Assembly (NCBI GenBank): GCA_032164245.1 | Contig: JAVMKO010000003.1 | Span: forward strand, 10,116,651 to 10,180,650 | Source of the DNA: Sternotherus odoratus | Taxonomy: Eukaryota; Chordata; Testudines; Kinosternidae | Direction of reading: 5' to 3' | DNA: 64,000 nucleotides | Shown: one piece after another, positions 35,291 through 46,394 of the stretch | Numbering within the stretch: the stretch's first letter is position 1 | Layout: each line of letters starts with the position of its first letter | Notes under the pieces: model-generated | The model's input: the letters and a program-made list of their open reading frames with translations, nothing else | What the model was told of the DNA's origin: nothing | The model's database searches: none | Made by a program: the position numbers and the translations under genes

Positions 35291-35896
35291 GGCATGAGTA
35301 TAAAATTGGTGTGTTCCCACATATTGGCACATTCTGTCAGTCCTGTTTTTGTTTGTTGGTGGCTATAGGACTTCTGAAGAAATAGTGAAAATAGAATTGC
35401 TGGAACCCTTCCACCTGCTGGAGGAGACATGGAGATTATGGTTGCGGAGAAGTGTTGGATAGAGTTGGGGCAGGAGACCTCCTAATAATCCAGCGATGGC
35501 ATGATGTAAATCACAGATTAAGTCTCTTTCACTTGCACATTTCCCTCTAACTCAGAGGCACTGGCTAATTTATGTCTTCTATTTACGATAACCCATTGCG
35601 AGCTCCATCTTTAGGAGTAAATATAGCCAATGACCCAAAGGTATTATTTGCAAAGAACACTCCTCTCCTGCTGGCAAATTTGATATAGTGACAGCATCTC
35701 CATTTAGTAAGCAAGGTTATCATGCTAAAAATCAATATTTTTGTCCTATTGTTACATCATTGTCCTCCTTTTAATGTATCTCTCACTCAAATTACAAGCA
35801 GAAATATTGTTTCTGTAGAGAGAGTAAAAATTAGAGAAATGATCTAGGACTTGCCATTGCTCCCATTGAAGTCCATAATAATTTTGTGCTTAGTTT
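35291..35896. other. Unique DNA, possibly conserved noncoding
   Basis: The segment 35530-35800 is repeat-free and rich in ATTA/TAAT, ATTTGCAAAG and AATCAATATTTTTGTC motifs. It is flagged only as a weak candidate for conserved noncoding sequence. Confidence 0.3.
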
Positions 35897-36084
35897 AACA
35901 GATTCATGGATTTTAAGCCCAAAAGGGAACATTAGATCACCTAGTCTGACCTTCTGTATAACACAGGTCATAGAATTTCATCCCGTTACCCCTGTATTGA
36001 GCTCAATCATTTCTAGTTTACTAAAAGCATATAATGAGACAGACACCCAGCCTTGGTCTGAAGACATCAAGGGATGGAGAATCC
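35897..36084 (-). mobile_element. CR1 LINE 3' end
   Basis: On the + strand it reads AGATTCATGGATTTTAAGCC, TTAGATCACCTAGTCTGACC, TTCTGTATAACACAGGTCAT, CAGCCTTGGTCTGAAGACAT and GGGATGGAGAATCCCACTAC, the reverse complement of a CR1 tail. Confidence 0.9.
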
Positions 36085-36308
36085 CACTACTTATAGAATT
36101 GTAGGCATAGAAAGGACCACAAGGGCCATCTAGTCCAACTCCCTGCCAAGATGGAGGATATGTTGTGTCTAAACCATCCAAGACAGATGGCTATCCAGCC
36201 TCCTTTTGAAAACCTCCAATGAAGGAGCTTCCACAACCTTCCTAGGCATTGTGTTCCATTGTCCTGCTGTTCTTCCTGTGAGAAAGTTTTTCCTGAGATT
36301 TAATCTAG
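36085..36308 (-). mobile_element. CR1 LINE 3' end, second subfamily
   Basis: The + strand reads ATAGAAAGGACCACAAGGGC, CATCTAGTCCAACTCCCTGC, ATCCAGCCTCCTTTTGAAAA and AGGAGCTTCCACAACCTTCC, again a reversed CR1 tail. It abuts the first copy directly. Confidence 0.9.
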
Positions 36309-36470
36309 ATCTGTTTCAGAGTGGTAGTCATGTTAGTCTGCATCACAAAAACAAGGAGGAGTTCTTGTGGCACCTTAGAGAATAACAAATTTATTTGGGT
36401 ATAAGCTTTCGTGGACTAAAAACCACTTCATCAGATGCATGGAGTGAAAAATACAGTAAGCAGTATATAT
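36309..36470 (-). mobile_element. Penelope-type terminal segment, near full length
   Basis: It reads TTTCAGAGTGGTAGTCATGT, TAGTCTGCATCACAAAAACA, TGTGGCACCTTAGAGAATAA, GTATAAGCTTTCGTGGACTA and CACTTCATCAGATGCATGGA, then a weak A-rich tail. It is the reverse complement of the end of the element at 29690-30541. Confidence 0.8.
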
Positions 36471-37102
36471 CTAGGCTCTTACAAATCTAAATTAAGACCC
36501 GACTTGAAGAAATTTTAACACTGGGGAGAGGAAAGGATTGCAAGGGTTAAAATTCTTAAGGGTTTTTTTTGGTTAGTAATGATTAAACGGAGGATGTTCA
36601 TTGGGATAATAGTATTTGCTTGACCTTTACTCAGGCCTATGAGTTTTAGTTTTATTTAACTTTCAGCGTGGCTTGACATCAGCAATGTACATCGTGGTTA
36701 CTAAAGTAGTGGCTGAATGAACTCCATAAATGGCCAGCAGCACGTACCAATCTGCCTGCTTTTCTTTTGGCCATGTTGATTTGGAAGAGTTACATGCATA
36801 GTGAAAATAACTCTTCCATAGGAGAGACGCAGAGATATCCATTTAAGATGAGCCAAATATGACAATTCAATGAAGAATTCAGAGCCATTGATCCACATTT
36901 CAATGTTTTCTGTTGTATCTGTCCCTGTTGTAATTGATCCCCTTATATTCATTAATTGAGGAGCTGAGCAACAGAGGGCTCCTAGATTTTTAAAGGAATG
37001 TAAATGCACAGTGATGCATATAGGTGCTTTTCAAAATCACACTATGCACCTAGGTGCCTATCTGCATCTCTGGACATCTAAAGACTGTAGTTACTTCCTC
37101 AA
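36471..37102. other. No recognised feature
   Basis: No gene or bounded repeat. Confidence 0.35.
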
Positions 37103-37366
37103 GTGCCCAGTGGTTGTTTTAGGGATCACTCGTGCTGCAGTAGTGCCTACAGGCCTGGCACAATGGGGTGCTAACTTGGTTGGCTTCTAACCACTAGGCA
37201 GTAAAAATAATAGCAATTGCCAGGTTGGGCTGCATAGTTCCCGGTGCAGTACAAATGTATAAAAGGATAGTCCCTGCCCTGAAGATCCTATAATCTAAAT
37301 GACAAGCGTTAGTAGATTATTAGTATAGGCAAGAGGGTGGGGGCAGGACAGGGTAACAAAAATATT
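37103..37366 (+). repeat. Direct duplication, copy 1 (contains a MIR-like part)
   Basis: The segment starts GTGCCCAGTGGTTGTTTTAG and ends GGGTAACAAAAATATT. It is repeated with few changes at 38782-39046. The inner part (GGTGCAGTACAAATGTATAA, AGTCCCTGCCCTGAAGATCC) is MIR-like, but both copies also share the flanking unique sequence CACTAGG(C/A)AGTAAAAATAATAGC. Confidence 0.9.
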
Positions 37367-38781
37367 TGTTTAGCGCATCCGCCTGTTGTATAATACCCCG
37401 CTTGATGTCATCCAGACATCCATGTACCTGGCAGTACCTGTAAATCAGATATGTGTACATCTCCAAGTGGCATTAGCTGTGTCCACAAATCAGGCAGTGT
37501 TTTCAAAAGCTGCCCCTATAGGCGTGTGTGGCTACAATACAAAAGAGGATAAACCAGAACAAACAGAGGGCAGGATGTGCACTCATTTCTATATGTTTAT
37601 TTATATATATTTAAAGTCACAAAGGGCAAATAAAAAATGAGTTGTTTAAAGAGTCATGTTGACTTATGTCACATATCACTGAGCATTCCTCTTTATGGGC
37701 AAACCTAGGTAGGTGTATAACTGAGTTCTTCTGCAGCTAACACTAACTAGTGGAAATATCAACTATCATCTCTGATTTAAAGTAAACTAATGTCTGGTCA
37801 ATGAGAGCCTGTTGAAGACTTTAAAAAACAACAACATTAAAGAGAGAAATTCGAGATTGAAGTTGATTGACAAAATGGCTTTTCATCAGAAGATGTTCAT
37901 TGAAACCAAAACTGATATTCACAAATTGAATGTTTTATACGTTGATCTAGTAGTGTCCCAGGTATTGAAGATAGGCTCACTGGTTAATAGTTCCTCGACT
38001 CCTCCTTTCCCCTGCACCAAAAAGCATGTGATTTATAAAGGGTGAAACATCAGTTTTAATATACCTTTCTCATTAGACAAGTACGGGTGGGAGGATTTAA
38101 TTGTCTTTGCTTTTTACTTTCAGGGGATGTTCCGTATGAGAGTTTGGGTCCATCCAGGACGTTTGGGTCCATCTGATCGTTATTTGTAGGGCAGTAGCAC
38201 CCAAACACCCCAGGCAGGGCTCATGATCTCGTTGAGCTTGGTGCTGTGTACACATGTAGTAGAAATATGTTGCCCACCCCAAATAGTTTACATTCCTAGT
38301 GTACAGTGACAGAGAAAATGGGGATTCAATAAACACACTACTACCTGCCTAGCCATTGTTGAGAGTCTTATAAGTATTGCACCTAAATCTGGGCAATTTC
38401 CCCCACACACACTCTGCATCAAATAGTCAACTTGCTGGAAAAGGCATTTTTCAGGGCACTGAAACTATATGTGGTTTCTGGTTGAATTCAGCCAATAGTT
38501 TCAGGTGAAAAAAACCCTGAAAACAAAAATATTGGCAACGTCTACTTGAAACAACGTTTTTGAATCATTATCATTTTGAATCGGTATTTCATTTGAGCTG
38601 AATGAATTTCATTTTCCTTTGGAGGGATTTTGTTTTTTTGAGGGGAGGGAGAAACAAACAAAAAAATCAGTTTTGGTTAAAAGTAAACAAACTTTTTTGT
38701 TTGTTTGTTTGGCTACTGAACAGAGAAATCAATTATTTGCTCCGCTTTAGTCACAAGGTTTTCTGTGATCAGCAGCTGACT
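37367..38781. other. Unclassified spacer between duplicate copies
   Basis: No gene is supported. A short tandem GTTTGGGTCCATC lies at about 38142-38175. Confidence 0.35.
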
Positions 38782-39046
38782 GTGCCCAGTGATTATTTTA
38801 GGGATCACTCATGCTGCAGACGTGCCTACGGCCTGGCACAATGGGGTGCTAACTTGGTTGGCTTCTAACCACTAGGAAGTAAAAATAATAGCAATTGCCA
38901 GGTTGGGCTGCATAGTTCCTGGTGCTGTACAAATGTATAGTAAAGGATAGTCCCTGCCCCGAAGATCCTATAATCTAAATGACAAGTGTTAGTAGATTAT
39001 TAGTATAGGCAAGAGGGTGGGGGCAGAACAGGGTAACAAAAATATT
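38782..39046 (+). repeat. Direct duplication, copy 2
   Basis: It starts GTGCCCAGTGATTATTTTAG and ends GGGTAACAAAAATATTGG, and corresponds over its whole length to 37103-37366. Differences are mostly single bases, with a few 1-3 base indels. Confidence 0.9.
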
Positions 39047-39391
39047 GGTATAAATAATACAGTATTTTGGCAAGGCCTGGGGGAAAATAAAAGGCTAATG
39101 TACAATAATCATGGGTTATATCTTGCAGCTAGTGATGGAACTCTAAAGCAGAATTCACAAATTAGTATCCACCTAACAGCCAGTCTCTGTGCAGAGTTGT
39201 CCCCCATGTATGAGGTCAGCTAAGCTTCAAATTGGAATCTTCATGGATCATGGGCAACAACTATTTTAAGTAAGCCAGGAGATGCTTCTCATGTAAGATC
39301 TTATCCGCAGCCCTTTAAATTCAATGGAAGTCTTTCCACTGGCTTCAATGAGCTTTGGATCAAGGAATAACTCCACTGCACCCAGACTCCT
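39047..39391. other. No recognised feature
   Basis: No gene or bounded repeat. Confidence 0.35.
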
Positions 39392-39679
39392 AGGGCTGGT
39401 CTACACAAGGAAGGGGGAGATCGACTGAAGATATGCAACTTCAGCTACGTGAATAATGTAACTGAAGTCAGTGTATCTTCAGCCGACTTACCTGCTGTCC
39501 TCATGGTGGCGGCGGGTGGCAGCACGCTCCCCTGTCAACTCCAGCTTGCGCCTCACGGCAAGCTGGAGTTCCAGAGTTGATGGGGTGCTGCTGGCGATCG
39601 ATTTCTCACGTTGAGAAATCAATCACTAAAAGATCTATTGCTACCCGCCAGTCCGGTGGGTAGTGAAGACGTACCCCTA
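39392..39679 (+). mobile_element. hAT-type MITE (AGATCGACTGAAG family)
   Basis: The left end AGGGCTGGTCTACACAAGG and right end GTAGTGAAGACGTACCCCTA are inverted. The interior (CAACTTCAGCTACGTGAATA, GTGTATCTTCAGCCGACTTA, GCGATCGATTTCTCACG) matches 23157-23457. Confidence 0.9.
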
Positions 39680-39922
39680 GTGTCAGCTAAAGGAGGAGCT
39701 CCTTTGGCTCAAGTAGCAAATGACTAGGTTTTCGAACCTCAGGTTCATTAGAATTTGCTACATTAGTCAGAAAATGAACTGGGGGAATGTTGGCACATGG
39801 TGGTGCAGAGGAAGCCGTGCTCTCAGGGTAGTAGAACATCCTTCATTTTTCTTTAATGAACAACTTTTTGAATGAATTTGAATTCATTTTATTCTGTTTC
39901 TGCCAACTGACTTTGCAACCAA

Positions 39923-40156
39923 GGTCTGGTCTTCACTGTGGGGGGAGGAGGGGGGGTTGGCTGTAGATACGCACTTCAGCTACATTAATAACGTAGCTGA
40001 AGTCGGCGTATCTACAGCCAACTTACCTGCCGTCCTCCCCCGTCAACTCCAGCTTGCGCCTCTTGACGAGCTGGAGTTCTGGAGTCGACAGGGGCGCCAC
40101 TGGTGATCGATTTAGCCAAGACATTGACCCCTCCCTGCGGCAGTGAAGACAAGTCC
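39923..40156 (+). mobile_element. hAT-type MITE, same family, shorter
   Basis: The left end GGTCTGGTCTTCACTGTGGG and right end GCAGTGAAGACAAGTCC are inverted. The inner stem GCACTTCAGCTACATTAATAACG/TAGCTGAAGTCGGCGTATCT is well preserved. A roughly 50-bp internal deletion separates it from its neighbour. Confidence 0.85.
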
Positions 40157-40162
40157 ATAGAC

Positions 40163-40470
40163 TATTCTACACAGAGCTGGAAGGTGTAAATTCCAGCTTG
40201 AGATGACATACCCATCCCTGCTGTTGTCAAGCTAGCACGCTAAAAGTAGAAGTGTAGCCATGGCAGCGTGAATGGTGGAAGGGGCTAGCCACCCTGAGTA
40301 AGAGCCCATCCGAGACCATAGGTATATATTTGAAGCAGCTAGCCCCTCCCACCAGTCACGTCGCTATGTCTACATTTCTATTTCTAATTCAATAGCTCAA
40401 TCGGAGCTAGCACTGGTATGTCTCCTGAAGCTGAAGTTTACACCTTCCATCTCCAATGCAGAGAGACCCT
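40163..40470. mobile_element. hAT-like MITE with 12-bp perfect subterminal inverted repeat
   Basis: GGAAGGTGTAAA (40179-40190) and TTTACACCTTCC (40437-40448) are perfect inverted repeats. AGCTGGAAGG...CCAGCTT and CTGAAGCTGAAG continue the pairing loosely. It lies 6 bp from the previous MITE. Confidence 0.7.
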
Positions 40471-40972
40471 ATGAGACAAAAGGGCATCCCAGATGAGGTC
40501 ACTTGCAGGCCCTTTAGTTTTTTGTTTAGTTTCTCATGAGGAGCTTCTTCAGTCAAAGGAGGAAGAGTTAAAGAGCAGAAACTATAAGTGGAAATTCTGC
40601 TTAGGCATTAATTCCAGATGACCTTTTAACTAACACACAAGAGCTCTGAGAACCCGTGTGCGTGTACATCTTGTGCAATGCCATGAAAATTACTGGCCTG
40701 TCAATCATTGGTTATGTTTTTTCAGATTTGTCGCTTGGATTTTTCATCTGTTCTTTCTCCTATCAGTAAGCAGACAGAGCTATTGTGCCATAGCTCCAGT
40801 ACTTCTTGTGCAATTAGTGTTCAAATTACAATGTGCTGCCTAGATTTGAAGGTAACCCTGGCAAACTTGTACCTCATTATTAATTAATAAATTACAGAGT
40901 AAGTAAATAATAGGGATTGGAGACTAACTTTATCCCAGTCAAGATTGTAACCAGGGTTCTTCTAGCGGAAGT
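40471..40972. other. No recognised feature
   Basis: No gene or bounded repeat. Confidence 0.35.
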
Positions 40973-40989
40973 TTACTACTTTTGAATAT

Positions 40990-41249
40990 GTTTGTGTTTT
41001 TCCTAGTGTTATTCCCACACTATGGCAGGGTCCACTTAGACTGGACACAACCCGTGATACAACTGGGGTATATTCCAACCAATGCGTCGTTCCATCTGTC
41101 ATTGGAGGCATTTTATACCTACTGCCAGGTGTTAAGCCTACAGCACCTGGTATTCCCAGGAGGTCTCCCATCCAAGTACTATCCAGGCCCAACCTGCTTA
41201 GCTTCCGAGATCAGAGGGGATCAGGTGTGTTCAGGGTGGTTTAGCCGTA
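40990..41249 (-). mobile_element. 5S-rRNA-headed retroposon (SINE3-like) with long target duplication
   Basis: A 260-bp insertion is flanked by an identical TACTACTTTTGAATAT (40974-40989 and 41251-41266; a further matching T on the left gives 17 bp). On the minus strand it starts with a 5S rRNA-like sequence (41249-41134). It continues into a 144-bp body of unknown origin and ends in an A-rich tail (GGAAAAACACAAAC) next to the duplication. This is the architecture of a 5S-derived SINE or of a retroposed 5S read-through transcript. The perfect long duplication indicates a relatively young insertion. Confidence 0.85.
41134..41249 (-). pseudogene. 5S rRNA-like sequence heading the retroposon
   Basis: Read on the minus strand it follows vertebrate 5S rRNA from about nucleotide 4 to the 3' end: TACGGCTAAACCACCCTGAA, CTCTGATCTCGGAAGCTAAG, GGGCCTGG, TAGTACTTGGATGGGAGACC and CCAGGTGCTGTAGGCTT. 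About ten substitutions are seen, mostly CpG decay, plus a short deletion in the A-box region (GCAGGTTGGGCC). The box C part (GGATGGGAGACC) is intact. No T-run terminator follows the 3' end, so this is not a functional 5S gene. Confidence 0.9.
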
Positions 41250-41266
41250 TTACTACTTTTGAATAT

Positions 41267-42819
41267 AAGGTAGATTAAAAGATGAGTGAAGAGCCTCTAA
41301 TAATGAAAAGCTGTTCAACTGCTTAAACTGTTAGCTGTTTACATCTAGCTTTAAGGTCTAAATAAACCAACAAATAAACCACCCCAGTGTCTGCAGAATA
41401 ACTGGAATGATGGGTGTGATGATTTGAGAATCTCTCCGTACAATTTATGAATTTCATTTGATGCTGGGATCTCTCTCTATGTATCTCTGTTAAACTGCTT
41501 GCTGCCTTTTCCATATGGGGATCTTTAGCTTCTCTGTTGCCTCTTTACTTCCATGTTGGATGGAAATCTCAACAGGGCAATGGTATAGGACTTATAATAG
41601 AGGGTTATTAAAGCTGGATGGCCCCTATTGTCCTATCCTAGATGAAAGAGTGGCTTCTTCTACTCTGGAGAACTGATTTGTCAGGGAGAGGTTGCCTGGA
41701 AGTGGAATCACCTTGTAGGACTCTGTGGACTCTTATTAAACTGATCAGAAGAGGCTCTAAGGTTATAAAGGTGTATTGGGAAGGGGTGTTATTTTTTGGA
41801 AGTTCCTCACCAGTTGAAATTGAGGGAAGCTGCTGCCAGAGCCAGATGAAGAGAGGGGAATCCTGCCTACCAGAACGCAGCTGTTCCCCCCAGGGACTTT
41901 CAAGGGTGAGCTAAAGTGAGGAGCATTGGGTTCAGAATGTTTGTTGTTTTCTAAATGATCTGTAGTCTCTGTGCTTTATCTCTCTATAAAGAGAAAATGG
42001 GTTAGTATCCTGTGCAAGGTGCTTGTGTGTTATATGCGGCAACTCCCAAGTGGCCCTGGGAAATGATAAATCAGGAAGCTCACACCTTGGTTCCAGGGGC
42101 AAGGCCATAGCAATCTGGAGGAGGTGCTAGATACATGGTCTGCACTCTGAGCATGTGCCTACACAGGGACAGTGCCTGGGCTCAGTTTGGACTCCAGAGG
42201 TTTAAAATGCCTAAGGATCCAGTGGTTGCATCCCCTCACAACAGCGTGGAGGGCCGCCAGCAAAGGAAGCCTACTATGTGACAATGGGCACAAACCAACA
42301 CCCCACATCTGAACAGCCCCAGTATTGGGGAGAGTTCAGTTTCAGAAGCCAACTCTGGAACTCACTCAGTTCTCAAGAATGATACTTTGCACTTTACAGA
42401 AGGTTTTTATCTGTAACTTTAGGTACTGGAATCAATGTCATCCTAGACATCTTTGTGTAGTGTCAGAAGTAGCTGTATTAGCTTCTGGTGGCTTTGTTTG
42501 ATCAATATTATGTTTCAGTCACATTTCCAATTATTTCTTCCTTTAAAACAATAAGATTTCTTGCCAGATGTTTCAGTTTTCAGGTGTTTTACACAGCTCC
42601 AAGTTTAACACATGTACAAATAGCTAAAGAAACCAGTTATCCAGGAAATAGCTCTATAGATACTAATCCTACATAAATTTTACAATAATCCTACAGCAGA
42701 CATGCCAACACCCGTTTAAAATAAAATATTTTTGTAATGAAAATAGACTGTAACATCAGAGCATTTCTTATATGCTGGATCTGCTTAAGACCTCTTTTTT
42801 TCACTTGTATTTTCTGTGT
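41267..42819. other. Unclassified, possibly retroelement-derived
   Basis: No gene is supported. The segment 41640-42300 has LTR-leader-like wording (GCAACTCCCAAGTGGCCCTG), but no ends were found. Confidence 0.3.
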
Positions 42820-42967
42820 GATGGATGGCAGGAGAGAGATCACTTGATCATTACCTGTTAAATTCACTCACTTCAGGGTACCTGGCATTGGCCACTGTCG
42901 GTAGACAGGATACTGGGCTAGATGGACCTTAGTTCTGACCCAATATGGCCGTTCTTATGTTCTTATG
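42820..42967 (+). mobile_element. CR1 LINE 3' end (TTCTTATG type)
   Basis: The motifs CTGGCATTGGCCACTGTCGG, ACAGGATACTGGGCTAGATG and ATGGCCGTTCTTATG, followed by TTCTTATG, form a canonical CR1 tail. Confidence 0.95.
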
Positions 42968-43079
42968 TGTAGCACAGCTAGGTTTTTGCAGCAATGCTGG
43001 CTACATCTATTTTACTTCCAAATTAAAATGAGTTTAAAATGCATTAAGGCCATTGTCATGCTGTCTGGAGTGGCTCATG

Positions 43080-44330
43080 AGTGAGAATTCCAGCCTCGGG
43101 AGACTGTTAAGAAACAGGGCACAAACCCCAAACTGGTTGTGAATTCTATACTTAGATTTCACCAACGAAGTAACAAATATAAACTCTTCAGGCACCATAC
43201 AGTCTTAACATGGAGTCACAGACAGTCCCTTTGGGCATTCCAATCTTGCCACCCAGGCAAGCTTGACTCTGTGATAGATGGTCACTTCCCACCAAAGATG
43301 ACAAAACATTCAGGTTAGTCCCAGCCCGAAAGGACCAGTCATTTATCCCAGGTCAATTTGTATGTTACAGCTCACACCAAAGACAACACTTGTAGCCAAT
43401 CCTCTAATAAACTAACTGAAGGTTCATTAACTAGGAAAAAGAAATAAGAGTTATTTCCAAGTTAAAACTGATAAACCTACATGCACAAATGAGTTGCAGT
43501 CTGAGGTTTCAGACAGTGAGAGCAGCTGAAATATGCCCTTTCAAAAATGTCCATTTGGCCTGGGTTAGCCCCAGGGACCCTTTGCTTATGTTTAGGAATA
43601 TTTGCTGCTTAGAGTGCAAACAACATAAAAAACCCCAGTTCCTTCTGGTCAGGGATTTTTATCCCCACCTTCCTGGAGTCCAAGCTGGTAGGATGTAATG
43701 TAATCTCTTCCTGGATGGATGGGGTGAGCAATGGATGAAGTCTTTTTTTGTTTCACATTTGGATTCAATAGTTATCCATAATGGACAGGAGATAACACCT
43801 TCTGTAGGCATCCAGTATTTTTCATTAGGTGAAAAAATAGGGGGTGCCGGGCACCCATTGGGCTAGCCAAGGCTGCTGCTCTGGAGGCCCTGGGGCTAGA
43901 CACCAATCAGCTGTTCAGTGGCTGCACGGCGAAATCAGCTCTCGAGCGGGGTTGCCCTGCTACTTGCTTCTCCCTGTCCCTTCCTCACTGCCCTAAAAGC
44001 AGGAGGGGGCAGAAAGGAGCAAGGATGTCTTGTGGGAGGGGGCAGAGCAGGAAGAGATGGAGTGGGGGTGGGGCCATGTGGGAGGAGTGTGGGGCACCCA
44101 CCGGCAAAACCAAACATCGGTGCCTGAGGCCACAGGTGTTATAAGCAGGACTAAGGTATGTCGCATCCTACAAGCGTTCCATAAAGTCTAACTCATTTTT
44201 ATAACTCTAATGTTAATTATAGTACCAGAGAGATAAGCCAGACTGGTTTCCAGCTATGAATTTGTCAGTGTACAATGAGACCCAGGGCCTTGGGATAAGA
44301 TGGCACGTGGTCTGCCAGGATTACAGCCAT
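43080..44330. mobile_element. Older LTR-type repeat, second copy, with GC-rich insertion
   Basis: It runs from GACTGTTAAGAAACAGGGCA through GCCACCCAGGCAAGCTTGAC, CTAATAAACTAACTGAAGG, GGGATTTTTATCCCC and AATGTTAATTATAGTACCAG to GGTTTCCAGCTATGAATTTG. The copy at 25540-27157 has the same order. A GC-rich segment at about 43830-44115 (GGGGTGCCGGGCACCCATTG ... GGGGCACCCACCGG) appears to be inserted within it. Confidence 0.6.
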
Positions 44331-44809
44331 ATGCCCAGGACTGCTGCTAAAAATGAAAGCATAAAAGCTAATTTTGCATGATGGAAGCCAGACTAATGGA
44401 CTCAGATAGTTTGTTTAAAGGACGCACGATATGCAGCTGCCTCACAGTAATTATACAACATGGGGGCCACGTCATCACTGAAGCTCAAACCATGTTTGCT
44501 GACCTAGTTCGAAAGAACAATCAGGCTTTAAAAAAGCCAGTTGGTTTTCCTGATCAGTGTGAGAAAACCTCACTTAAACTAAGGGCCAGAAGTGGATCCC
44601 TTTTCTCACTTAATGTAGCATTTTGCTCCGTATGGGTGGGCTGCTTGTGCAGTAAAGGGGCTATTCAGTGTGAGTAAGGGTATCAGCATCTGGACTTAGG
44701 TCAGACTATTTTAAATCTATATTTTGTATGGTTCAGCGTGGTTCACCATAGTTCAACAAGCACAGTTCCCATCCAAGTATAAAACAAGCCTCTTAGAAAG
44801 GAAAGATGG
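44331..44809. other. No recognised feature
   Basis: The 99-codon frame at 44378-44677 has no recognisable domain. No other feature is seen. Confidence 0.35.
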
Positions 44810-45260
44810 CCCAGTGCTTTGAGCATTAGCCTAGGCCTTAAGAGATACTGGTTCCAGATTTTAAAGATTAGGCATTGCTGCACTCAACATTGTAACTCCG
44901 AACCGATTTATGAGAATAAGTCTAATTTTCAGAAGTGATTTAGGCACTTAGGAGCCAAACTCCCATTGAAAGTCAATTGGCTTTAATCTCCTAAGTGCTT
45001 AAATCACTTCTGAAAATTAGATTTATCCTCATAAATCAGTTTGGAGTTGAAATGTTGGGTGTAGCAATACCTAACGATCGTTAAAAATCTGGCCCTTAGC
45101 CTCTCTGTGCCTCCATTCTCCATTTTTAAATAATAGAGCTTCCCCACCTCATGCAGCTGTTGTGAGGATAAAAGACTGTGGGGTGTTCTAATGGAATGGT
45201 AATGAGGGCCATGTAAATCCCATAGATAGATACAGAGGGATTATGAGCCCAGTCCTGTGT
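44810..45260 (+). mobile_element. MIR-like SINE split by a palindromic MITE
   Basis: The left part AGATGGCCCAGTGCTTTGAG and CATTAGCCTAGG lies at 44804-44865. The right part CTTAGCCTCTCTGTGCCTCC, TAATAGAGCTTCCCCACCTC and TGTGAGGATAAAAGACTGTG lies from about 45096. Together they form a MIR-like element interrupted at 44866-45090. Confidence 0.7.
44866..45090. mobile_element. Long-hairpin MITE, nested in MIR-like SINE
   Basis: Two arms of roughly 100 bp are inverted copies. The left arm has GGCATTGCTGCACTCAACAT, CGATTTATGAGAATAAGTCT and AATTTTCAGAAGTGATTTAGG. The right arm has GCTTAAATCACTTCTGAAAA, TTAGATTTATCCTCATAAAT and TGTTGGGTGTAGCAATACC. The loop contains AACTCCCATTGAAAGTCAAT. The outer ends AGATTTTAAAG/TTAAAAATCT pair as well. 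Confidence 0.9.
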
Positions 45261-46200
45261 TAGTGAGAGGAATAATATAATTCCAAATATCTAGTCATGA
45301 TCCTCGTAGACAAGAGATTCGGTCTCTTCAGCTACTGCTGCAGCTGCCATAAAGCCAACTGAGTAAATTCTTTACCTCACAAGGGCACATGCCCACGGTC
45401 TCTCAAGACTGAATGAGGCCTACTACATAGAGAAGGCTCAATTCACAAGACTCAATTTGGAGCTGGAGCCAGTATGCGTCTGGCACAGTTTATGGGGGAG
45501 AAGGAAAATGTGGCTTAAATTCAATCTTGGTACTCGCCAGGGGCTTGTCTGCTCCACAGCATAAGAGGGAAACCTCTAGCATGTTCCCACATTTATGGTG
45601 AGGTACCCACGACCCTATGGGACCATACTAGTGACCAGCAATCACTAGAAATATAGCTATGTCCCCTTACTCTTGGAAATGCCCTTTAGGAATCCTTATA
45701 GAGCTGGTTAAGTCAGCTTTTAAGATACAGGTCTGTTTGGGATTCTGGGAAATTTTGATTATGTTTTTAACATATTTTAATGGACTGTTGCAGAACCTGC
45801 TTTCATTCTGACACAGGAATTACAAAAATATGGCAAGAAAGGCTGTTCGCACAGCATCGCTGGGCCAACCAAAACCAGGGAGCACTGAAAATCTCATGGA
45901 AAAGCCTGGTTTTTAAAGATTTCCAGCCTAGCAAGTGGAGCCCAATAGGTAACATACTCTTCTATGATTAAATTGAAACCAAACCTCTGAACTTTTTATG
46001 TATCCCCTGCTAGTAATCTATTCGTCCACCTATTCATGAGGGAGTTAGAATTACTGACACAGACCCTGTGCACTGAGATAAGGATATATTGTAGTACTTA
46101 TGTGTCTTTCGTACACACACACACAGTGAAGGAATAGAAAATCTCTTTTCAGTTTATGTTAAAAATATAGTCTATAGGTGCCTAGATTTAACTTGAGACG
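45261..46200. other. No recognised feature
   Basis: No gene is seen. A short (CA)n run lies at about 46112-46126. Confidence 0.35.
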
Positions 46201-46394
46201 CCCAATTTTCAAACGTGGGTATTAGCAGTTGGGCATCTGAATACCTGCTGTAGGCATGCAGCTAGCTGCTGATTTGCTCACCTAAAATTATTATGTATCA
46301 ATATTTAGTGTCATTTCATTACCTAAATCGGCCCTGTCATGTCTAAGATAAGTATTGAAATACCTAACTTTTGGAATTCAAGTTGAAAATTGGG
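46201..46394. mobile_element. Palindromic MITE, 12-bp perfect inverted ends
   Basis: CCCAATTTTCAA (46201-46212) and TTGAAAATTGGG (46383-46394) are perfect inverted repeats. The interior is AT-rich with CTAAAATTATTATG. Superfamily is unknown. Confidence 0.6.

Noticed and set aside
41134..41249. Functional 5S rRNA gene
   Set aside because: About ten substitutions, an A-box deletion, missing first bases and no T-run terminator; target duplications show it is retroposed.
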